Assembly (NCBI GenBank): GCA_964564695.1
Contig: CAZMCC010000108.1
Coordinates: forward strand, 1-11,756
Reading direction: 5' to 3'
DNA: 11,756 bases
DNA from: CAZMCC01 sp964564695
GTDB taxonomy: Bacteria > Planctomycetota > Phycisphaerae > Phycisphaerales > UBA1924
The position numbers and the translations under genes are program-made. The first letter of the stretch is position 1. Each line of letters starts with the position of its first letter. Below are positions 4,979 through 11,756 of this stretch, piece by piece. The notes under the pieces are model-generated. The model had not been told where the DNA came from. It saw only the letters and a list, made by a program, of their open reading frames with translations, and did not search any database.

Positions 4979-6949
4979 TTACTTATTCGGGACGTCCCCG
5001 CTGCCCGCCGGCTTGGGAGCCTCGACCGGCAGCGGAGCCGGCGCCTTGTCCAGCACCGGCAGATCGGCCGGTACGGGCGACTTCCAGACCTTGGCCGCGA
5101 GTTCGAGCAGCGCGAGGTCGGCCGTGTTGCCGGGTTCGATCTTCGCGCCGAACGCGGCGAGGCCCTTGTGGACGCCCTCGAGGTCGCCGGCCTGGTAGGC
5201 GAGGTAGCCCAGCAGGAGGCCGGCGTCGCCGGAGAGGGCCGTGTCGGTGCGGGCCGCGGCCTTGGTGAGCTGCTCGCGGATCAACTTCATCCGGTCGGCG
5301 GCGGGCATGACGCTCGCATCGAACTTCACGCCGATCATCTCGGGGTGGGTCGCGTAGAGCTCGCGGAGATTGGCGGCGCCCGACATGTACAGGCCGGCGC
5401 CGACCTGGGCGTGCACGCGGCCCGCCTGGGCCAGCGCGTCGCGCGGCGACGCGGACAGTGCACGGCTGAACGCGTCCTCGGCGTCGAAGTACCGCTCCTC
5501 GCGCAGGGCCGCCTCGCCGTCGACCATCCGGTCGACGTAGTACACGCTCGCGGGCCGGCCCGCGATCATGGTGTTGACCTTCACGCGGGCCTTGCGGGCG
5601 GCCTCGACCTGGTCGACGTTGAAGGCGTCCTTCTCATGAAAGCCCTGGGCGTCGAGGATGGCCTTCACGCGGGCGTCGAGCTGCAGGCGGCGCTCTTCGG
5701 GCGTGGTCGGGATCAGCGGGTTGGCGTCGGCGGGTTTCTCATCGCCGGGCTTGGCCTCGGGCTTCTTCTTCTCGCGCAGCGGCGGCTCGCCGCGGAGCGA
5801 GCGGCGCATGTCCTCGAGGGACGAGAGCCACTCGGGCTGCGTCGAGGCGGGGTTGGCGCCCGGAGCGTTGTCGCCGGGGGTGGGGGGCGCGTCGGGCTTC
5901 TCGCCGGGGCGGACACCCGGGACGGTGTCGTTGGGGTTCGGAGCGTTGGGGTTGGCGGGGGGCGTGAGGTTGGCGCGGTCGCCGGGCTTGACGTCGCTGG
6001 GGCGGGCGGTCGTGTCGACGCGGCCGTTGACGTCCTGGCGGGCCTTGCTCTCGGCGCCGAACCGCTCGAGCACGACGGGGAGCGAGCCGATCTCGGCCGT
6101 GTCGACTTTGGTCGTGACAGCGTTGGGCCGCGGCTTGGGCGGTGCGCCGGCGGGGACGTCGCTGGCGAGGGACTCGCGGGCCATGCGGGCCTGGGACTCG
6201 ACGCCGGTGGGGCGCCACTTGCCGGGCTGGTCGGGGGTCGCGGGCGTGTCGCCCGAGTCGACCTCGCGGAGCTTCACGCCCATCAGGGGCGAGGCGAGCA
6301 GGGCGTAGGACTGGCCCTCGGGACCGGTCACGGTGCCGAGGATGGTGGGCTGGACCGAGCGCTGGGCCCGGAACTCGGAGGTGGAGCGGATGGCGTTGCC
6401 GACGGTCCGCCCGCTCGCGCCGGTGCCGGCGCGCCGGACGGTGCTGGACAGGCCGCCGGTGTTGTCTTCGGGATTGGAGGTGCCGGTGGTCATCGACATC
6501 TGGTAGCGGAGGGCGTCGGTGCCGCGGATGCCCTGCTGGCTGAAGCGGACCGAACCGGAGGCGCTTGGGTCGCTGCGGGCGAATATCCCCGAGCCGCCGG
6601 TGTTGCCGACGCCGCCCAGGGCGTCGGACCCGGCGGAGATCCGCTGCTCCTTGAAGAGGTCGTTGGAGCCGAGGCCGGCGCGGAAGTCGTCGGTGGCGAG
6701 GTAGCCGACGTCGCCGCGGAACGAGCGGCCGTAGGCGGCGTTGCCGGTGACGATGGCGTTGTTCATCTTGATCTGGGCGTCGAGGTCGCGGACCTTGGTG
6801 TTGACGCCGCCGGAGCCGCGCTGGAGATTGCGGTCGAGGGCGCGGCCGTCGCCGAGGGCGTTCTGGCCGAGGGCGGAGCGGGGGGTGCCGGAGATGGCGA
6901 GGAGCCCGACGAGACCGACGCCCAACACGATGCTTCGGGTGCGCTGCAT
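4979..6949 (-). CDS. Secreted protein with Pro-rich linker and TPR-like C-terminal region, function unknown
   Basis: A 656-residue exported protein of unknown function. Residues 1-29 form a signal peptide: MQRTR, a hydrophobic core IVLGVGLVGLLAI, and SALGQ near the likely cleavage site. Directly after comes LGDGRALDRNLQRGSGG (32-48), a motif I associate with planctomycete exported proteins. Residues 50-230 are Gly/Ser/Thr-rich with little recognisable domain structure, 240-415 are Pro/Asp/Lys-rich and probably disordered, and 417-625 are helical. In that last part GEAALREERYFDAEDAFSRA (478-497) and LLLGYLAYQAGDLEGVHKGL (578-597) look like tetratricopeptide units. I chose ATG 6949 because it begins the signal peptide and follows gagaggcgatcc, a good Shine-Dalgarno; further upstream the frame runs into metG's promoter. 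It heads a probable operon with the phosphatase gene and diverges from metG. Confidence 0.85.
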   Translation of the reverse strand: MQRTRSIVLGVGLVGLLAISGTPRSALGQNALGDGRALDRNLQRGSGGVNTKVRDLDAQIKMNNAIVTGNAAYGRSFRGDVGYLATDDFRAGLGSNDLFKEQRISAGSDALGGVGNTGGSGIFARSDPSASGSVRFSQQGIRGTDALRYQMSMTTGTSNPEDNTGGLSSTVRRAGTGASGRTVGNAIRSTSEFRAQRSVQPTILGTVTGPEGQSYALLASPLMGVKLREVDSGDTPATPDQPGKWRPTGVESQARMARESLASDVPAGAPPKPRPNAVTTKVDTAEIGSLPVVLERFGAESKARQDVNGRVDTTARPSDVKPGDRANLTPPANPNAPNPNDTVPGVRPGEKPDAPPTPGDNAPGANPASTQPEWLSSLEDMRRSLRGEPPLREKKKPEAKPGDEKPADANPLIPTTPEERRLQLDARVKAILDAQGFHEKDAFNVDQVEAARKARVKVNTMIAGRPASVYYVDRMVDGEAALREERYFDAEDAFSRALSASPRDALAQAGRVHAQVGAGLYMSGAANLRELYATHPEMIGVKFDASVMPAADRMKLIREQLTKAAARTDTALSGDAGLLLGYLAYQAGDLEGVHKGLAAFGAKIEPGNTADLALLELAAKVWKSPVPADLPVLDKAPAPLPVEAPKPAGSGDVPNK

Positions 6950-6966
6950 GGATCGCCTCTCTGTGT

Positions 6967-6984
6967 AGACCGTCCAGACCGTCC
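6967..6984. repeat. 9-bp tandem duplication before the secreted-protein gene
   Basis: agaccgtcc occurs twice in direct succession (6967-6975 and 6976-6984), 18 bases upstream of the secreted-protein start, where an operator or leader element could lie. No known binding-site family recognised. Confidence 0.6.
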
Positions 6985-7004
6985 GCTGACCCCCCGACCC
7001 CATA

Positions 7005-7018
7005 CGGCCATATGGCCG
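7005..7018. promoter_or_regulatory. Perfect palindrome in the divergent secreted-protein/metG promoter region
   Basis: cggccatatggccg is a perfect 14-bp palindrome in the middle of the 164-bp gap between two divergent genes, a typical place for a regulator site. A downstream stretch (about 7048-7086) repeats ggttc...gcg three times. The assignment as an operator is inference. Confidence 0.35.
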
Positions 7019-7113
7019 CTGAGACTCTATCGGCCCTGGGGGTGCCCGGTTCGCGCAAGGTTCTGTGCGAGGCACGGTTCTGCGCGGGGTCTCTGGCCCC
7101 ATAAACTCGTGCG

Positions 7114-8943
7114 ATGACCCCTTCCCAGCCCCCAGCGTCCCCCACAGACCACTACTACATCACGACCCCGATCTATTACGTGAACGACCGGCCCCACATC
7201 GGGCACTGCTACACGACCATCCTCGCGGACGTGGCGGCCCGGTTTCAGCGGCTGGTGCGGGGGGAGGCGTTCGGATTTTCGGCTGGTGGCACAGGCGTCC
7301 CGCCGGTGTCGGCCGCTTCGGCCGAGCCGCGGAGTGCAGGACCCACGAGCACAGGCGGGACGCCTGTGCCACCTCGCGGGGGGGTGTTCTTTCTCACCGG
7401 GACCGACGAGCACGCGGAGAAGGTCGTCACCACGGCCGCCGAGCGGGGCCTGACGACCATGCAGTGGGCCGACCGCAACTCCGCGGCGTTCAAGAGCGTG
7501 TTCGAGGAGCTGAACTGCACGTTCGACGATTTCATCCGCACGACGCAGGAGCGCCACAAGGCGAAGGTGGGGGAGTACATCCGGGCGCTCGAGAAGGCCG
7601 GCGATGTCTATCTGGGCGAGTACGAGAGTTGGTACGACGTCAACGACGAGGCGTATGTGCCCGAGGCCCGCGCGAAGGAACAGAATTACCTTGGGTCCAA
7701 CGCGAAGCCGCTCGTGCGGCGCAAGGAGAAGAACTACTTCTTCAAGCTGACGAAGTACGTGGCGCAGGTAGAGGCGTGGATCCAGGGCGGGAATGACGGA
7801 CGGCCGGCGGTCGAGCCGGACGCGCGGCGCAACGAAGTGCTGGCTCGCATCAAGGAGGGGCTCGACGACGTCCCGATTTCGCGCCCGATCACCGACGACC
7901 CGGCGACGCAGTTCGGCATCCGCATGCCGGATGATCCGACGCACCGGATCTACGTGTGGATCGATGCACTCTTCAACTACCTCTCGGCCGTAGACACGCC
8001 GGAGCGGGAGCGGTTCTGGCCCGCGAGCGTGCACGTGATGGGCAAAGAGATCATCTGGTTCCACGCCGTGATCTGGCCGGCGATGCTGACGGCTCTGGGA
8101 CGCCCGCTCCCCAAGCTTGTGTACGCGCACAGCCACTACACCCGCGACGGCAAGAAGATGTCCAAGAGCCTGGGCAACTTCATCGATCTCGAGACTATCC
8201 GCGCGTACACCGGCCGTTACGGCGTCGACGCGCTGCGCTGGTATTTGACGACCCAAGGCCCCTTGCACGCGACCGACGCGGACTTCTCGCACACCAAGTT
8301 CGTCGAGGTCTACAACGCCGATCTCGCCAACGGCATCGGCAACTGCGCGAGCCGGGTGGCGAACATGATTGAGAAGTACTTCCAGGGCGCCGTACCGGAC
8401 GCGAAGGGGAAGTATGACTACACGGTGGCTGAGTCGGGCATTCCAATCGGGAAGTTATTTGGTGCGACAAGCGAGCCGTCGGAGTCGACAGTCGCATTCG
8501 GTGCGAAACTGTGCAATGCACTTGTCCGGGCAACCGAAGAGCCGGCAGCGCGATTCAGCATTGATCTGGTCGTTCATCACGCTCGTATCTTGATCGGTTT
8601 TGTTGATCTGTTCATCGCAACCACCGCTCCGTTCAAGCTCGCCAAGACCATCGACACCGACCCCGCCGCCCAAGCCAAGCTCGAAGCCATCCTCTACAAC
8701 TGCGCCGAAGCCATCCGCATCGCGTCGCTGCTCATGTGGCCCGTGATTCCCACGAAGATCGAGCAGCTCTGGAAGACGTGGAACTGCACACCCCCCGCGG
8801 GCGTGCCGCTCGCGGAGCTCGCGAAGTTCGCCGGCCCGCATGGCCTTCAGCCCGGGCACAAGATCGCCAAGGGCGATGCGCTGTTCATGCGCGCCGACAC
8901 GGCCGAGGGGCCGCCGACGCCGGGGCCGGCGCCGGCGGCTTGA
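7114..8943 (+). CDS. metG: Methionyl-tRNA synthetase with an in-frame repeat insertion
   Basis: A 609-residue class I synthetase that charges tRNA-Met with methionine in the cytoplasm. HIGH is at residues 28-31 in YYITTPIYYVNDRPHIGH and KMSKS at 348-352. LTGTDEH (94-100), the WYDVNDEAY segment and VWIDALFNYLSA are also typical. No zinc-knuckle cysteines are present; WYDVNDEAY resembles zinc-less MetRS with WYSVRDEAY. There is no C-terminal EMAP/tRNA-binding domain, only a Pro/Ala-rich tail. Between RLVRGE (46-51) and VFFLTGTDEH (91-100), which are nearly adjacent in other MetRS, lie about 39 extra residues encoded by a palindromic repeat. Residues 431-506, in the anticodon-binding part, use codons unlike the rest (TTA, TTT, ACA, CTT, CGA). 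No Shine-Dalgarno precedes ATG 7114; cataaact lies 6-14 bases upstream, so the mRNA may be leaderless. Confidence 0.96.
   Translation: MTPSQPPASPTDHYYITTPIYYVNDRPHIGHCYTTILADVAARFQRLVRGEAFGFSAGGTGVPPVSAASAEPRSAGPTSTGGTPVPPRGGVFFLTGTDEHAEKVVTTAAERGLTTMQWADRNSAAFKSVFEELNCTFDDFIRTTQERHKAKVGEYIRALEKAGDVYLGEYESWYDVNDEAYVPEARAKEQNYLGSNAKPLVRRKEKNYFFKLTKYVAQVEAWIQGGNDGRPAVEPDARRNEVLARIKEGLDDVPISRPITDDPATQFGIRMPDDPTHRIYVWIDALFNYLSAVDTPERERFWPASVHVMGKEIIWFHAVIWPAMLTALGRPLPKLVYAHSHYTRDGKKMSKSLGNFIDLETIRAYTGRYGVDALRWYLTTQGPLHATDADFSHTKFVEVYNADLANGIGNCASRVANMIEKYFQGAVPDAKGKYDYTVAESGIPIGKLFGATSEPSESTVAFGAKLCNALVRATEEPAARFSIDLVVHHARILIGFVDLFIATTAPFKLAKTIDTDPAAQAKLEAILYNCAEAIRIASLLMWPVIPTKIEQLWKTWNCTPPAGVPLAELAKFAGPHGLQPGHKIAKGDALFMRADTAEGPPTPGPAPAA
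7285..7373. repeat. REPIN-like inverted repeat element inside metG
   Basis: A perfect 20-bp inverted repeat pairs 7285-7304 with 7354-7373 across a 49-bp spacer. The right arm also folds alone: gcacaggcg (7349-7357) with cgcctgtgc (7361-7369) round a GGA loop. The left arm does the same with one mismatch and a wobble pair (7289-7309). The spacer has its own 7-bp hairpin (7309-7325, tcggccg/cggccga). Translated in the metG frame the arms read GGTGVPPV and TGGTPVPP; another plus frame gives HRRDACATSR. From memory these peptides recur in planctomycete and verrucomicrobial predicted proteins. Confidence 0.9.
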
Positions 8944-9053
8944 ACGAGCCGTGAGCGCGAGCTCACGGTGAACCTTGCGTTGCGGGACGTGACCGACGTG
9001 ACGGACCAGTTCGAGTAGCGAGCGTTCACCGTGAGCTTGCGCTCACGGCTCGT

Positions 9054-9056
<3 letters not shown>
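8941..9056. repeat. REPIN-like inverted repeat between convergent metG and pabB
   Basis: Arms 8941-8973 and 9024-9056 are 33-bp inverted repeats with one mismatch, separated by 50 bp. Each arm is itself a hairpin: ccgtgagc (8949-8956) with gctcacgg (8961-8968), and ccgtgagc (9029-9036) with gctcacgg (9041-9048), both with 4-nt loops. Both arms, read inward from their own gene, begin TGAACGAGCCGTGAGC, and that TGA is the stop codon of metG on one side and of pabB on the other. Confidence 0.92.
8949..9048. terminator. Candidate bidirectional terminator for metG and pabB
   Basis: The two 8-bp hairpins and the long arm-to-arm stem sit directly after both stop codons, so each transcript meets a strong structure. 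There is no T-run on either side, so termination would have to be Rho-dependent or by collision; the structures may also block 3' exonucleases. Confidence 0.4.
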
Positions 9057-10508
<1,452 letters not shown>

Positions 10509-10546
10509 GCGAAAGCGTACGGGGCGTATCAAGCACAAATGCGAGC

Positions 10547-10561
10547 GTTTTGGCCCAAAAC
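10547..10561. promoter_or_regulatory. Palindrome upstream of pabB and ppdK
   Basis: gttttggcccaaaac has perfect 7-bp arms around a central C. It lies about 40 bp before the likely pabB start and 175 bp before ppdK, so it could be a shared operator. No regulator family is identified. Confidence 0.35.
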
Positions 10562-10721
10562 CGCGGTGTGCGCGGCGCAAGTCGCCCTCGGAACGCTGCC
10601 CTTCTATCATTCTGCCCGGCGCCGCACGTCCACAAGGGCGGCGAGGGTAGGCAAACCCCCCCGCCCCCCGCCCACCGCCGCAGGACCGGCTTCGCCGAAT
10701 CAAATTCCCCCGCTGGTCACC

Positions 10722-10730
10722 AGAGGAAGG
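10722..10730 (+). promoter_or_regulatory. Ribosome binding site of ppdK
   Basis: agaggaagg ends 5 bases before ATG 10736, the best Shine-Dalgarno in the window. It supports starting the protein at 10736 rather than at the later in-frame ATG codons nearer the conserved domain. Confidence 0.8.
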
Positions 10731-10735
10731 CACGC

Positions 10736-11756
10736 ATGCCGAGCAAGACCCCTGCCAAGTCCGCCCCCAAGTCCGCCGGCGTCCTGAACGGGACGAACGG
10801 GACGAACGGGCACGCCCACACGTCCACCCGCTCCAACACCGCCGCCGCCGCCGGCGGCCCCGGCCCCGTCATGCGGCGCAAGCCCGGCAAGATGGTGTAC
10901 TACTTCGGCGGCGACCGGACGGAGGGCGACGGCTCCCCGGACATGAAGCAGCTGCTGGGCGGCAAGGGCGCGAACCTCGCCGACATGACCTCGATCGGCC
11001 TGCCCGTGCCCCCCGGCTTCACGATCACCACCGATACGTGCGCCGCGTACTACAAGGCCGGCATGCGGCTGCCGCACGGCCTCATGAACGAGTGCCACAA
11101 GAACATCAACATGCTCGAGAAGGAGACCGACAAGGTCTTCGGCAACAACTCGAACCCGCTGCTGGTCTCGGTCCGCTCTGGCGCGGCCGTCAGCATGCCG
11201 GGCATGATGGACACGATCCTCAACCTCGGCCTCACCGACACGTCGGTCGAGGGCCTGGCGAACGTCACGGGCAACCGTCGCTTCGCGTACGACGCGTACC
11301 GCCGCCTGATCAACATGTTCGGCGACGTCGTGATGGGCGTTGACCACGAGAAGTTCGAGCACGAGTTCGACCAGCTCAAGAAGAAGTACAGGGCCACCGA
11401 CGACACCGAGGTCCCCGAGGACGGTATCGTCGAGCTCGCCAAGATCTACAAGGACACGTACCGCAAGTTCGTCGGCGACGAGTTCCCGCAGAACCCGTTC
11501 AAGCAGCTCGAGCTCGCCATCGAGGCGGTGTTCAAGAGCTGGGAGTCCGACCGGGCCCAGACGTATCGCCGGCTGAGCAACATCTCGGGCCTGAACGGCA
11601 CGGCCGTGAACGTCCAGACGATGGTGTTCGGCAACATGGGCGAGGACTCGGGCACGGGCGTGGCGTTCACGCGCAACCCGAGCACGGGCGAGAACAAGTT
11701 CTACGGCGAGTTCCTGATCAACGCCCAGGGCGAGGACGTGGTGGCGGGCATCCGCA
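10736..11756 (+). CDS. ppdK: Pyruvate, phosphate dikinase, N-terminal part (cut by window end)
   Basis: The first 340 codons of a protein normally near 900 residues. It interconverts pyruvate, ATP and phosphate with phosphoenolpyruvate, AMP and pyrophosphate in the cytoplasm. The ATP-grasp domain is clear: MVYYFGG, LLGGKGANLADMTSIGLPVP, PPGFTITT, SVRSGAAVSMPGMMDTILNL, GVAFTRNPSTGE, FYGEFLINAQGEDVVAGIR. The phosphohistidine and PEP-binding domains lie beyond the edge. Before MVYYFGG are about 52 residues absent from ordinary bacterial PPDKs: a Lys/Ala/Pro/Ser stretch (MPSKTPAKSAPKSAG), NGTNGTNGH, then Ala/Gly/Pro-rich sequence. It looks disordered, not like a signal peptide. The good ribosome-binding site shows the extension is probably translated. 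Confidence 0.95.
   Translation, partial: MPSKTPAKSAPKSAGVLNGTNGTNGHAHTSTRSNTAAAAGGPGPVMRRKPGKMVYYFGGDRTEGDGSPDMKQLLGGKGANLADMTSIGLPVPPGFTITTDTCAAYYKAGMRLPHGLMNECHKNINMLEKETDKVFGNNSNPLLVSVRSGAAVSMPGMMDTILNLGLTDTSVEGLANVTGNRRFAYDAYRRLINMFGDVVMGVDHEKFEHEFDQLKKKYRATDDTEVPEDGIVELAKIYKDTYRKFVGDEFPQNPFKQLELAIEAVFKSWESDRAQTYRRLSNISGLNGTAVNVQTMVFGNMGEDSGTGVAFTRNPSTGENKFYGEFLINAQGEDVVAGIR
10787..10810 (+). repeat. 9-bp tandem repeat in the ppdK N-terminal extension
   Basis: aacgggacg at 10787-10795 and 10796-10804, then aacggg at 10805-10810, encoding NGTNGTNG. It shares the gggacg core with the repeat in pabB. Confidence 0.8.

Larger units (their letters stand above)
10509..10735. other. Divergent pabB/ppdK intergenic region
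   Basis: 227 bp if pabB starts at 10508. It contains a 15-base palindrome (10547-10561), a less GC-rich stretch (10530-10560), ttctatcattct at 10602-10613, and the ppdK ribosome-binding site. I cannot place a convincing -35/-10 pair for either gene. Confidence 0.45.

Noticed and set aside
4010..7117. A 1035-codon open frame on the plus strand across the phosphatase and secreted-protein genes
   Set aside because: It lies antisense to two genes with clear domains or a signal peptide. Its product is low-complexity Arg/Gly/Ala-rich sequence typical of antisense frames in high-GC DNA.
7285..7373. Reading the inverted repeat in metG as an intron or programmed frameshift site
   Set aside because: The frame stays open and in phase through the whole element, so no splicing or frameshift is needed to make MetG.
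10509..10733. Extending pabB to the ATG at 10733
   Set aside because: This would overlap the ppdK ribosome-binding site, and the added residues are Arg/Gly-rich without similarity to PabB. Codon third positions become GC-poor upstream of 10508.

Overview
The window is high-GC bacterial DNA with housekeeping genes, each closest to ordinary bacterial families. I think it comes from a planctomycete, probably of the Phycisphaerae. The grounds are the secreted protein with an N-terminal LGDGRALDRNL...GSGG motif, a ClpP pair, a PP2C (SpoIIE-type) phosphatase, and families of palindromic intergenic repeats of the kind I associate with planctomycetes. This is inference from memory; no search was run. 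I see no tRNA, rRNA, CRISPR array, insertion sequence or transposase gene.

Layout, left to right. Positions 1-123 hold a small repeat and hairpin cluster and perhaps the first codons of a gene leaving the window on the minus strand. A GNAT acetyltransferase (minus, 124-642) diverges from a phospholipid N-methyltransferase-like gene (plus, 713-1441). Two tandem clpP genes follow (1698-2276 and 2348-2971), ending at a strong intrinsic terminator (3033-3069). On the minus strand, a secreted TPR-like protein (6949-4979) is followed 58 bp later by a GAF plus PP2C phosphatase (4920-3118), probably one transcript. metG (plus, 7114-8943) diverges from the secreted-protein gene and converges on pabB (minus, 9054 to about 10508). 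ppdK (plus, from 10736) diverges from pabB and runs off the right edge.

The genes do not form one pathway. They cover protein quality control (ClpP1/ClpP2), tRNA charging (MetG), folate precursor synthesis (PabB), central carbon metabolism (PPDK), signalling (phosphatase) and probable envelope functions (methyltransferase, secreted protein).

The most interesting signals are structural. (1) Three different paired inverted-repeat elements with REPIN-like architecture lie within 6.5 kb. One is inserted in frame inside the catalytic domain of metG. One supplies the stop codons of both convergent genes metG and pabB. One flanks the clpP terminator. (2) The second ClpP carries Asn where the catalytic Asp is expected, beside a complete first ClpP. 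This resembles the asymmetric ClpP1/ClpP2 pair of Listeria. I see no clear previously undescribed multi-gene system; novelty, if any, lies in the repeat elements and the ClpP pair.
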